DNA from: Anoplopoma fimbria
Taxonomy: Eukaryota > Chordata > Actinopteri > Perciformes > Anoplopomatidae
Direction: 5' to 3'
Assembly: GCF_027596085.1 (NCBI RefSeq)
Contig: NC_072450.1
Location: forward strand, 31,711,676-31,775,675
DNA: 64,000 bases
The position numbers and the translations under genes are program-made. Under the pieces are notes generated by a model. It saw nothing but the letters and a program-made list of their open reading frames with translations. It did not search any database and was not told the origin of the DNA. Shown in pieces: positions 1 to 9,125 of the stretch; the first letter of the stretch is position 1, and every line of letters starts with the position of its first letter.

Positions 1-2384
1 GCTCAGTGAATCACAATGTCAAGAGAAAAAAAAAAAACGACACGCCGGGAACAGCGAAATGGGAAGGGGGGTGCTGTCACGCCTTGTGGCCGTCCTTCCT
101 CGTTCCTCCACAGCCTCCTCCTCCTCCTCCTCTAAACACTCCCACCCCCACCCCCACTGCTTTCCTGCATTTATGCTAATAGTCTCCGCTGAGAGAGAAC
201 ACCGAGAATGACACGGCGTTAAAAAAAAAAATTGATCGCACAATCTCTCTCTCTGTCCCTCACGCAAACACTATCTCTCACTCCGCTTCCCCGCCGTTGG
301 TGTGGCTGAGGGGAGCCGTGGTCGCAGGAAGAAGATCGGGGGGGAGACACGTGCCTGTATAATTAAACCTCAGAGTGCAGCTGCCATAAAAAAAACCTAC
401 GGGGTGGAAAGAGACCAATCGTGGCCTGGACTTCCTCGATAATAGGCCCACAATCACACATGCGGCGAGGAAACCTCTGCAAAATACACAGAGAGCTGTA
501 TGAGCAATTTGAATCACACCTTCCCAACCATTTCATTCATTTTTTAATTAAGCGTGAGAAAAGGGGAAGAAAAGGGACTGAGAGCGAGAGAGAGATTTAT
601 AGTCTTAAACCAATACCGTGCCATCTTGGTTCAACGTAGGACTTATCTCAGCTCTGCCAGGCATAGTCATGAGCACTTAACCTTGCAGTGAACGCAACCC
701 ATCATCATCATCATCATCATCACCTCGCAAAAAGGCAATGTCGATATCTTCTTCATCCTGAGCCCCGCTCCCCTACCCTGCCCTGCCTGCGCCCGATCCA
801 CGGATGTCCTTCGACAGGAGGGATGCTCATACCTGTGACTAACCCGTCCTACAGTCAAGTTTGTTGCGTGGCATTAGACGAGGCCTTGAGAGGAAGCATC
901 CTTCATGCACACTCGATTCTGTGCCACCAATCCTCTGCTGACAACCCGAGGAGCATTTCACACTCGGGCCACAGGCGCACGCAGCGTAATATTCAAAGTG
1001 TGTGAGCTCATGAATCACAACTCCTTTATCCATCTAATTCTTTTGTGGCTTTCTTTTTTTCTTTTTCAAGAAACGTTTTCAGGTAAAATATCCATCATTA
1101 TATAACCAAGTTGATATCTCCCAGCTTAGACCCGACCTTTAAATTCCGAGCTCTCGTACGTTTGGTCACCGGTGAGTGCTTGTTTGTTCCAGCGTTCTGA
1201 TGAGCAGCCCTCGTCGAATCCAGCAGAGGCTCCCTAATTGACTCGACTGAAAAATTAATGCATCACTTAACAGCATTTTTGTGTTCATATGGTATTTAGA
1301 GAACACAGGTGCAAATCCCACATGGTGACAAATGTTTAATTGATGAAGCCATATGACAATGCTGGGGATAGAAGAAGAAAAAACAAAGTGAAAAAAGGAA
1401 GTGAAATTTAAAGTATTTACGTGGACCGAGTGACTTATTTTTCTCGTACAACTGAAGCTTTTTGTTACATTGCTTTCAGCTGCCATATCTGAGGGGGTTG
1501 CAAAAAAAAATATTGTACAATGCACTACAATGGCAATGTGTCATAAACAAGAAAGGCCCACCAATTAGGCACCACGACACTGTTTGCAAAAGCTATTACT
1601 GAACGAGATCAAATATGCTCGATGGCCCCGCATTCCCACCCATGCCAGAGACGCACGGTCGATATATATATTCTGGGGGAGGGAAGCGAGCGTGGCAGCC
1701 AGGCTGACTCTCCCCAGGTGAGTCCCAGCAATGAGCTGTGAACAAGCTGCTTTGGCCGCGCTGGCCAGCAGCCTTCCCCTCCACCTGCCTGACACTTCCA
1801 CACAGGCCAGGGAGCAGGTGGCCCTTAGCCGCGGGATTAGCCCGCAGTTCTGCTGGTCATAGAGCTGCAATGGTAAAAACAAAAAAGCCACCATAGCTAG
1901 AACAAACCTCACATCTATAGCTAAAGTAAACCTCTCTTATTATATGCACATTTCAAATAAAACCATGCCCTTACATAGAAAGAAATGACCTGGCAGAAAA
2001 TGATGGATTGAAATAAAAGAAAAAGAGACTTTTTTCATTCATGCATATTTTGTGTAGAAGATGGACATTGAGGTAAAGAAAAGTAACATTCTGTGTGACT
2101 GCTACATAGTTTCTTGCATTTCAAGGACAATCCAACACAGCAGAACATTTTGTTTGATTATTTGATGAGAGTTTAATTATTTCCAAAAGCATTTTTAGAG
2201 CTCTCCCCTCCCCTCAGACGTCCCTCTCTCTTGTCCCCATATCTCTGCTTCCCCCTCGACAACCATAAACCTCACACTGCCCATGGGAAGTAAAAAAAAA
2301 AAACGAGGGAGCATTCAACTGGCCGAATTAATGTTTCCACACGATAAGCGAGCTTAATATAACGCTGACAATCACAGCACTCAC
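1..2384 (-). other. cdh8: cdh8 intron after the first coding exon (partial)
   Basis: No second cadherin exon (the LHTDLD... segment of EC1) is visible on the minus strand, so the intron runs off the left edge. It contains a CTC-rich tract at about 113-135, an (ATC)n tract at 701-722, short poly-A/T runs and the palindrome TCACCGGTGA at 1166-1175. The open frames here (for example minus 1565-1912) have no recognisable domain and are probably chance. Confidence 0.8.
2379..2384 (-). other. cdh8: Splice donor after cdh8 first coding exon
   Basis: On the minus strand the exon ends in AGG followed directly by GTGAGT, a near-consensus 5' splice site. Coding similarity to cadherin-8 stops exactly here (PILVGR), and the frame then runs into unrelated residues (VSAVIVSVILSS). 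Confidence 0.9.
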
Positions 2385-2642
2385 CCTGCCAACCAGAATT
2401 GGATCGGGTCCAGAGAATTCCTCCAGCACAAACATTTGATTCCAAACCCATCCTCTCTTGGCGCGGCTCAGTAATCTTTGTCCTTCGCCAGGACCGCTCG
2501 GCTCCGCTGCAGACCCGCCGGTTTGTGTACTTTTGGACTGGCCTATGATGGGAGTCATGGACACACAAGGAACACAAGTAATCCACACCAGCAGCAAGGA
2601 CATCCACAGATCCACCAGCATCTCCTCGGACCGCTTTGGCAT
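2385..2642 (-). CDS. cdh8: Cadherin-8 first coding exon: signal peptide, prodomain and mature N-terminus
   Basis: This exon encodes residues 1-86 of a type II classical cadherin, a calcium-dependent cell-cell adhesion protein of the plasma membrane, chiefly neuronal. The start is MPKRSEEM. Residues about 9-28 (LVDLWMSLLLVWITCVPCVS) are a hydrophobic signal peptide. Residues 29-63 form a short prodomain ending in the furin site RAKR. The mature chain begins GWVWNQMFVLEEFSG, with the two tryptophans (65 and 67) that type II cadherins use for strand-swapped dimers. The phrase NQMFVLEEFSGPDPILVGR fits cadherin-8 better than cadherin-11 (NQFFVIEEYTG) or cadherin-6, judged from remembered family sequences. 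The frame ends after VGR at AGG|GTGAGT, a phase-0 donor at the usual type II exon boundary. The ATG has A at -3. The remaining cadherin repeats, membrane segment and tail lie left of the window. Orthology to cdh8 is inferred; membership of the type II family is near certain. Confidence 0.95.
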
Positions 2643-2656
2643 CCTGTCGTTGTGTG

Positions 2657-2696
2657 TTTTGTTTGTTTGTTTGTTTGTTTGTTTGTTTGTTCGTTT
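2657..2696. repeat. (GTTT)n microsatellite, (CAAA)n on the cdh8 strand
   Basis: About eight GTTT units with one interruption near the right end. It begins 15 bp upstream of the cdh8 ATG, so it is probably transcribed in the 5' leader. Confidence 0.9.
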
Positions 2697-2703
2697 GACG
2701 AGA

Positions 2704-2706
<3 letters not shown>

Positions 2707-2745
<39 letters not shown>
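2707..2745. repeat. (CT)n microsatellite, (GA)n on the cdh8 strand
   Basis: About 19 uninterrupted CT units lying 65 bp upstream of the cdh8 start codon. Length changes here would alter the leader and would break any in-frame N-terminal extension. Confidence 0.95.
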
Positions 2746-2747
<2 letters not shown>

Positions 2748-2808
2748 CCTCTGGTTTCCAGCCCCTCTCTTCAGATCAACAGCTCCTTCTTGGATAACAA
2801 GGGAAAGG

Positions 2809-2847
2809 TTACTTGTGTCCTCTTTGAACGGCGGAGCTTGCATTCAT
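2809..2847 (-). CDS. Candidate upstream ORF in the cdh8 leader (12 codons)
   Basis: Minus-strand ATG at 2847 in a strong context (ACCATGA) opens a 12-codon frame, MNASSAVQRGHK, stopping at TAA (2811-2809), about 170 nt before the cdh8 start. It exists in the mRNA only if the leader exon extends this far. If so it could dampen cdh8 translation. Alternatively it is a chance frame in an intron. Confidence 0.25.
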   Translation of the reverse strand: MNASSAVQRGHK

Positions 2848-2953
2848 GGTGTGATAAAGGTCACTCGCATGGCTTGGCATGCCTCCATAGCAGTTGGTGA
2901 GGGGTTGAGGAGCGCAGCGCAGCATCCATTTGGCTTTATTCCGAGAGGGAGAC

Positions 2954-4059
2954 CTATGAGGGAGCAATCACAGTCAATTGTTAGCCTGTTTTTTTAGTCT
3001 TGTGAGGTGTTGTTTGGAGGACGTGGAGAAGAAAGGGGGAGATATGCATAAGAAGTAGAGATATTTGAAGAAATCAGATGAGAAAGAGAGAAGAAAATAT
3101 GCTTGGGAATGCAAGTATAAGGATTTAAAAAGCAGAAAGAAAAATCTCATTTTTGTAGAAGAAGTCAAAATGTCACTTCATTATTACAAATGATCTTTCT
3201 GTAGCAGACCTGACCCTTTATTCCAATCTTGTTGTCATATTATGCCGCTACAAGCGAACAACAAATGGGTATGTCTGTACTCTGAGGCTATCCAGCCCAC
3301 AACATCAGATTGCCTTGCTTTTAATCTGTTGTTCTGGGGATTATCCTTGAAAAGATTTTGAGCAATTACATGTTTCTTATGATTAATGCTTTCACAACAC
3401 ATTTTGCTTGAAACGTGTCATGGGCTGCAATCAGATTCCTTTAAACGCCGCTGCATGCAGGCAATAGTGTGAGCTCCACATACAGTGGGTGTCTGCAGGT
3501 GAGGCGATACAATGTCAACAGCGCTGCAGTTTACTGATATCATAGTAATCCAGATGAGATCATCGTGAGGGTATTTAGAGGAAGTGTTTAATCATTGAAT
3601 CAAATATGTGATATGACAGTGGAACTGCATTTTTCTAATCAACATTGCATTTACTTTTTTTTTTTTTTTTAACACAGCAAGACTGAAATAAAATGCAAAA
3701 CAGTCAAATTGAATACAAACCGTGCAATGAGGAAAAAAAGGATGTAATGTAAATTTTGACCTTTAATCAAAAACTGTTTTATCTTCAACGTCCATTCAAA
3801 CAGCTCAGTCGCTTCAGTTTACAGCACACTGATGCGCATTGTTCACCAGAATGCAAAACCAGAGGAGGAGAAATACAAAAAAAAAAAACCCATAATAAAC
3901 CACACAGGGTTGGCTTTGAGTTGTCCAGGTGGACATGCTATGGCTATGTCAGCTGTGTCTTGGTTAGTTCTGGTAACTTTTTAGTACGCGCAGTGTAATC
4001 ATAATGCTGCGTGGCTCCACGGATGCATTTTCAAGGACAATAAGCTGTAACGTATTCCG
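2954..4059. other. Non-coding, probable intron 1 of cdh8
   Basis: AT-rich sequence with T- and A-runs (3655-3671, 3877-3888). No domain-bearing frame on either strand. If the promoter assignment at 4-5 kb is right, this is the first intron on the minus strand. Confidence 0.45.
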
Positions 4060-4561
4060 TTCTGAAGCCTGAACTGCAATATCACGAAGTGTGGAGTGAT
4101 CCGAGTTACCGTGACGTCCTCCAACTCACCCGGAGACCGAAAGATGATTTTGATTCTTTTTTTTTTTTTTTAATTTTTTTAGAAAAAATAAGGTGGATAA
4201 ATATAAAAGATAATAAAACCATTTGAGAATACTAAATAATAAACCATATTCAATTTAACCATGAAAATAGCTGATTTTTTTTTCTCCTCCTCCTGCATTT
4301 TAAGCCACTATTGTCGGGTGACTGAGCAGAGCGGTGTTTCAGCACCACGGGGGTGAGGACAGCTCCCCGCCGGAGAGCCGCCGCGTCAGACAGCCGCGAA
4401 CAGAGCGGCAGCGAACAGAGCGGCGGCGGCGGAGGAGCTGTCCAAGGTGCTCCATCCACAGAGGAGCACTACTTTTTAACCCAAGTTGCAGACCTTCCTG
4501 TGGACTTGCTCTCTCGGTAATACCTGTTAGGTGAACACAGCCCCATCACGGTGCCGGGTGT

Positions 4562-4567
4562 ACTCAC
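4562..4567 (-). other. Candidate splice donor of cdh8 non-coding exon 1
   Basis: Minus strand reads CTCACCG|GTGAGTACACC. The surrounding 12 bp (4563-4574) is a perfect palindrome, so a donor-like GTGAGA also appears on the plus strand. Confidence 0.35.
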
Positions 4568-4592
4568 CGGTGAGACTTGCATCCTTCCCCGG

Positions 4593-4623
4593 TGCTGCTG
4601 CTGCTGCTGCTGCTGCTGCTGCA
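4593..4623. repeat. (CTG)n trinucleotide repeat, (CAG)n on the cdh8 strand
   Basis: About ten pure CTG units followed by CATCTGCATC, inside the CpG-rich block and just upstream (in the minus sense) of the candidate exon-1 donor. Confidence 0.95.
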
Positions 4624-4767
4624 TCTGCATCGCTTCACCGTTCCTTCAGAAATATACGGCAAAAAAAAGAAAAGAAAGTCCAATGCGTCTCACTCGAGGC
4701 GGAGGGAGAAACGAATACAAAAAAAAGGCTAGAAATCCGTCCCGCGGAGTGACAGTGTTGGCTGTGT

Positions 4768-4770
<3 letters not shown>

Positions 4771-4815
<45 letters not shown>
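4771..4815. repeat. (TG)n microsatellite
   Basis: About 22 TG units within the CpG-rich promoter block. Confidence 0.95.
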
Positions 4816-4817
<2 letters not shown>

Positions 4818-4953
4818 GTTGGGAGCTCCGACAGGCTCGCCGGCCGACTGGAAAAGTGAGGAAGGAGATGGAGGAGAGACGAAGAGAGCCTCCCTCCTCC
4901 GCGGCGCTCATTGGGCTGATGAGGAGCCGGGTCAACAGGCGCGCAATGAACGC

Positions 4954-5001
4954 CTGCCGCTCTGCCGCTCTGCCGCTCTGCCGCTCTGCCGCTCTGCCGC
5001 C
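4954..5001. repeat. 8-bp tandem repeat TGCCGCTC
   Basis: Nearly six perfect copies of TGCCGCTC, each with one CpG, ending in GCCGCCGCC. It is a GC-rich minisatellite-like array in the promoter block. Confidence 0.9.
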
Positions 5002-5056
5002 GCCGACGCGCAAAAAAAAAAGGTTATCGTCTCACGTTGCCGTAGACATCACATAG

Positions 5057-5060
<4 letters not shown>

Positions 5061-5087
<27 letters not shown>
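5061..5087. repeat. (GT)n microsatellite
   Basis: About 13 GT units at the right edge of the CpG-rich block, followed by GCAGGTAAAAG, which resembles a plus-strand donor but has no supporting exon. Confidence 0.95.
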
Positions 5088-5527
5088 CAGGTAAAAGTCC
5101 TCTTCCCTTCTGTATTCTCTTCACTCCACACACAACACAACGAGTTGCCCTCTCTTCTCTCGGTTATTAGCGGAGTAAAATAGGGCCAGTCGATGAGTAA
5201 AACCGAGCTGCTCACTCCATAGGGTTACGCATTGGACAGAGTGGAAAGGCGCGCATTGTGGCCCCTGTTGGCGCAACAGAAAGTGAAACTACTAAGTCTT
5301 TAAAGTGACACTTCTGTGTACTTGTAGTTTTATTTGTATTCTGTAGACATGAACGTGTCTGTGCATGAAAAAAACTAAATCCTACATTAAAAAAAAAAAA
5401 AGAAAAAGACAAGGAGCAGGCAGAGAGTGTTACACGGGGTTCTTATTAAGACAAGTTAGTGAAAAGGTCATGCTTGTCATTGCATTGCTGGATGTGAGTG
5501 TTTGTTTGAGTGACAGCAAAGAGGGGG
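5088..5527. other. Non-coding, nothing recognised
   Basis: Upstream flank of the promoter block. It contains a poly-A run at about 5389-5401 and no recognisable gene. Confidence 0.6.
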
Positions 5528-5539
5528 CGGGGGGGGGGG

Positions 5540-5580
<41 letters not shown>
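5528..5580. repeat. Poly-G then (TG)n compound microsatellite
   Basis: About 12 consecutive G bases run directly into about 19 TG units. Confidence 0.95.
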
Positions 5581-5581
<1 letters not shown>

Positions 5582-5642
5582 ACGCTTCGGTCCACCAGAG
5601 AGAGCCCTCTAGTGTTTGTCCGACTACTTGGCAGCAGGCCTT

Positions 5643-5691
5643 GGGGAGGGGGGGGGGGGGGAGCAGCCTTGATTAGTACAGGACGGTACTG

Positions 5692-5759
<68 letters not shown>
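5643..5759. repeat. Poly-G tract and long (CA)n microsatellite
   Basis: A 19-bp G-rich run (5643-5661) followed after 31 bp by about 33 CA units (5693-5759). The (TG)n at 5542 and (CA)n at 5693 are complementary over more than 38 bp and about 110 bp apart. Confidence 0.95.
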
Positions 5760-5761
<2 letters not shown>

Positions 5762-6140
5762 TAGTGCTTCAGCTCATGCATGCATGCATATTCAGTGAGT
5801 CAAAAGAGTAAAAAAAAAGTCGTTATTTTGGTATGAGGTGCCGTAAAGCACCTTTAACACAAACGGAGCAGCTCCTCTTTGGCCTCGCCTGGCGGAGGCC
5901 CTTTTTTGACCCAAGTGCCAGAGAACCCAATTAGCAAAGACATCAAGTCTACCATTATTTATTTCTGTACCGTTTAATTTCCTTCCTACTCACACTTTGA
6001 TGTTGCAGCTGCGTTTCAGATGGGAATTCTCCAATCATCTCTTTTTAAAAGCTTCTGCTGCATAATGCATTAGGCTGTAAATGTTGAGCCATGTTTCTCT
6101 TGCTCGATATGAGTGAAGATTTCATTGACGGACACGTATC
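5760..6140. other. Non-coding, nothing recognised
   Basis: Short GCATGCATGCAT run at 5779; otherwise unique sequence with no coding signal. Confidence 0.6.
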
Positions 6141-6201
<61 letters not shown>

Positions 6202-6206
6202 TGTGT
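6141..6206. repeat. (GT)n microsatellite
   Basis: About 31 GT units with one GCGC interruption near the right end. Confidence 0.95.
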
Positions 6207-6799
6207 AGATAGAGTCAAATGTATTTATAAAAAGGACTGCTGCAGGGGGCTGCTGGTCTAAAATCAGTGTTCATGTTTGAGTTAATAAACAGCCATGGGA
6301 GTAGCTTAACCTGTTGTGTTGATGTTATTACTTTTATGATGCAGTCTAATCACGCCCTCTCTCTTTCTGTGTCACACACATATGCAGTGCCTAACACAAC
6401 ACAGTAAAAGCACCAGCCCTAATTTATGCTTAATACAACAATAAGAATTAATGTCACTGATGGCATGCTCTTGAACACGTAGGTTGAAAACCTTTTTACT
6501 TGTTACTTGCTGTCCCTAATTTGTTTTGGTTGCATTAAGCAAAATACTTGGTAAATTTAGGAAAAAGATTTTGGAAGTGGTTACTTTGGCAATTAAATGA
6601 CGTGAGAAATAAGTTACTGTTACTCTAATTTCACTAGGGACACTAACACCGGTCTCCTGGGTGAGGTCTGCTGCTGTTGACCAACCCATTTGCTTTTCCT
6701 CTCTTTATCTAACATGAATTACAAATGTATTGATACCACAGGATTTATACGAATGACAGAGCATTACTTTTCCATAGATATAGCTTCGAACAATCATGA
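6207..6799. other. Non-coding, nothing recognised
   Basis: Unique AT-rich sequence; the small frames found on both strands have no recognisable domain. Confidence 0.6.
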
Positions 6800-6960
6800 C
6801 AGCCTGGGCCTGATCCACAGTACTGAAGCTGTTTCATATATCCAACTCGTCTGGTACCATTTTTTTTTTTGTTAAAGAAAATCTCACAATGCAGCTTTAA
6901 AAGAAGTAGGACCCGCTGGGACCAATGCTCACTCACTTCCTCCTCCCAGGACTTCAATTA
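6800..6960 (+). repeat. Interspersed repeat family B, copy 1
   Basis: Shares a diverged colinear block with 8975-9125: CTCGTCTGGTACCA, then TCACA-TGCAGCTTTAAAAG, then GGGACC-ATGCTCA-TCACTTCCTCCTCCCA. The class of element is unknown to me. Confidence 0.7.
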
Positions 6961-7929
6961 AGATCAGGTAGAGGCCTCCTTTGACATCAGGTGAATCTGA
7001 AACTATCATTCAAAGTCCTGCAAATGAGACGGTTCCAGCTTGAAATTAGTGATTAATTCCACTTGCATGGCCCCTGCCAGTGATCAAAATATCAGATGGC
7101 TGTGAAAAAAGGCAAAGTAAGTGGAGGGGAAATGGTCTTTTAGAATCCAAGCATCCTCAATCGATCATTAGTCACTGCTTTGTCAGCGGTATTAATCACA
7201 GAGCCGTTGCAGTGTGTGCCCGGCTGACTTCCACAATCTGAAGCTCCGCACAGCGAGTCACCACCAGAATGGTCGTCGTTACCATAATGTGACGTTGTTG
7301 TTTTGATTCAGATTGTCTTTTATGTTATTTATTCAGTGACCAATCACTTAGAGCACGAGCTTGCCCACTCGTATGCTTGGTCACACCAAGGTATTCTCAG
7401 TTGTAAGTATACGAGCCTGTTAAAATAGAGGTGTAAATGTCCTCAAAGACACATTTTCGTCACCAAGGCCGGCCAAGTTTCTGACTCAACACCCATCACT
7501 CAATTTGATGAGTCTTCACTGAAACAGCGTCCAGCCGAAGGTTGAGATAACCAGCAATGGCAAACTATGCTTTTAGCTTTATGTTCCTTCTTAACTTTGC
7601 TTTACTTTCCCCTCAAGGCTCCTCGTTAAAGGACACCCCCCACCCCCCGGGGTGTCACCACAACCCTCATCTCCACAGCTACGACTGGCAGGGCTCATCC
7701 ATGGCAACCGCTGCACAGTATTTTCCTCTTTGGAGTTGTTTTTCTTGTCATAATAAGAAAAAAAAACTCAATGTTTACGTATTTTTCTGACCAGTGACCC
7801 CTTGTGGTCATGCCAATAATGACTGTTCTCAAATACCCGGAGGACATTTTTGGTTCCCAGTTAAAAAAAAAAAAATTGTCTTTCAGTTATTCAGCCCTGC
7901 TTTTTTCAATTTAAGAATATTCCAAAGCA
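6961..7929. other. Non-coding; candidate regulatory unique sequence near 6990-7270
   Basis: No gene. The left third is repeat-free and carries GATTAATTCC, a SOX-like CTTTGT and a TATTAATCAC. A GC-rich inverted patch CCCCGGGGTG lies near 7647. Confidence 0.5.
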
Positions 7930-8560
7930 AATATTTCTTACTCCCCATTGGTTAATACCAATTCTTGTTCAGTGCCACTTGGGATGGGATACTGACAAAC
8001 AGAGACACCCTTTAACATCTGTATGAAACACAACATACATATGTTATGGTCCCATTTAGAGTCAAACAGACCATAAAGCAGGGTATGCTTTAGGGAGAGG
8101 CTACTTTGTGATTGACAGGTTGATCCCTGAGCGTTGTCCCATCTGGGAGTTGATGAGATGTATTGTTTTAACACTTTAACCCTTTCATAATGTGTTTGCA
8201 GTTCATGTAAGGTAATTGTAACATTGTGGTTGCCGACAAGAAACTCAAGGCTTCAAAACTGTTGTCAAAAACCAGCTGTTAACACCACGGTAACTATGTT
8301 CATTCCATACCATTCTATTTTTGTGATGTTAATTTATGTTATCGTAGATTTGTTTCATAAATGAAGTACTTAACGATTGCCAATTACGTAAAAAACATAG
8401 TTATTTAAACCATAACCACGAAGATCTCGTAAACCTGTGTCAGAAGTGAATTATTAAATTATACTATGCATGTAGCGAGAGTAAAACTGACACGCCTTCC
8501 GTGACATGTCATAAACTGACACGAGAGGGGTACCGAGAGCGTCATGGTTTAAAGCTTAGG
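7930..8560 (+). repeat. Foldback-like element family A, copy 1, interrupted
   Basis: The left part (ACCAATTCTTGTTCAGTGCC to GTATGAAACACAAC) aligns with 11836-11920. The right part (about 8300-8560, with GACACGAGAGGGGTACCGAG and AGAGCGTCATGG) aligns with 12105-12375 and 15655-15950. The middle is occupied by a minus-oriented fragment of another family (8045-8160). No coding capacity, so a non-autonomous element. Confidence 0.6.
8045..8160 (-). repeat. Interspersed repeat family C fragment, nested in family A
   Basis: The reverse complement reads AACTCCCAGATGGGACAACG, CCTGTCAATCACAAAGTAGC and TTTATGGTCTGTTTGACTC. It matches the plus-oriented copies at 24585-25110 and 60860-61340 in order. Confidence 0.85.
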
Positions 8561-8974
8561 GCAATTGAACAAGCGTCAGTATTAGAAGTGAGAATGTGTT
8601 CTCCAAATCTACACCCCTTGTCATCCAGCTCAAATGATCCATCTCCTCCTCACATCTGGACTATTGTAATGCGGTGTGCTCTTATTTAAGGCAAGAAGGC
8701 GTAGCACGTCCACAAGTAGTTCAGCTACAGCTCCACAGTATTCCTGCATCACTGTGGTCAATTGACTAAAAAAAATAAAAAATCAATAATTCTGTGCAGC
8801 CTAACCATGGCCACAATCTTCTCTGACCTCAATTCATTTTTGATGCCTAAACTTAACAACCTTAAGCCAGAAAACACTATTATGAAACTTGTTTTTGACA
8901 ACCATGGTTTGGAAGGCTAAAGACCCATTTTGTTGCACTTTTTTCTCCAGTTATTGAGGCATAAGCACACATGG
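8561..8974. other. Non-coding, nothing recognised
   Basis: Unique sequence with no coding signal or recognised repeat. Confidence 0.55.
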
Positions 8975-9125
8975 ACACATTGACACCGGAGCTGTGTCAT
9001 ATCACATCTCACTCGTCTGGTACCACTTTATTGTTTAAAAAAATGTCACATTGCAGCTTTAAAAGAAGTGGTACCATTGGGACCGATGCTCATTCACTTC
9101 CTCCTCCCATGAATTCACAGGTGAT
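8975..9125 (+). repeat. Interspersed repeat family B, copy 2
   Basis: Diverged direct copy of 6800-6960, sharing CTCGTCTGGTACCA, TTGCAGCTTTAAAAGAAG and CACTTCCTCCTCCCA. A 9-bp inverted repeat, GATCATGAG/CTCATGATC (9123-9131, 9142-9150), follows its right end. Confidence 0.7.

Larger units (their letters stand above)
2643..2953 (-). other. cdh8: Probable 5' leader of cdh8 in the same exon
   Basis: Minus-strand sequence just upstream of the start codon. A possible acceptor, GCTCCCTCATAG|GTC, puts the exon start near 2953, with a branch-point-like CTAAC about 28 nt before it; the pyrimidine tract is modest. The leader would contain a (GA)n and a (CAAA)n microsatellite plus a short upstream ORF. 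The exact exon boundary needs RNA evidence. Confidence 0.45.
4060..5040 (-). promoter_or_regulatory. CpG-rich island, candidate cdh8 promoter and non-coding exon 1
   Basis: This is the only long GC/CpG-rich block in the window, with clusters such as CCGCCGGAGAGCCGCCGCG and GCGGCGGCGGCGGAGGAG. It sits 1.4-2.4 kb upstream of the first coding exon, where a non-coding first exon is expected for this family. On the minus strand there is a CCAAT box (ATTGG on plus at 4910-4914) and two good donors, CCG|GTGAGTA (last exon base 4568) and CGG|GTGAGTT (last exon base 4130). No TATA box is evident. The TSS is not determined; a start near 4.85 kb would place the CCAAT box upstream of it. Divergent transcription is possible. 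Confidence 0.5.

Noticed and set aside
688..1005. Plus-strand frame with a poly-histidine run
   Set aside because: The histidines come from the (ATC)n microsatellite and the rest has no recognisable domain.
1565..1912. 115-aa minus-strand frame in the cdh8 intron as a further cadherin exon
   Set aside because: It has none of the EC1 motifs (LHTDLD, DREE, DxNDNAP) expected of the next exon.
2643..2843. 67-residue N-terminal extension of cadherin-8 from the ATG at 2843
   Set aside because: It consists largely of Arg-Glu and Thr-Asn-Lys repeats from microsatellites, has a weak ATG context, and would place the signal peptide internally. The ATG at 2642 gives the normal family N-terminus.
2458..2997. 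179-aa and 140-aa plus-strand frames opposite the cdh8 exon
   Set aside because: They are antisense shadows of the cadherin exon and its microsatellites.
4531..5094. Several overlapping frames in the CpG-rich block
   Set aside because: They read through (CTG)n, (TG)n and the 8-bp array in several frames. None has a domain, and the region is better explained as promoter and untranslated exon.
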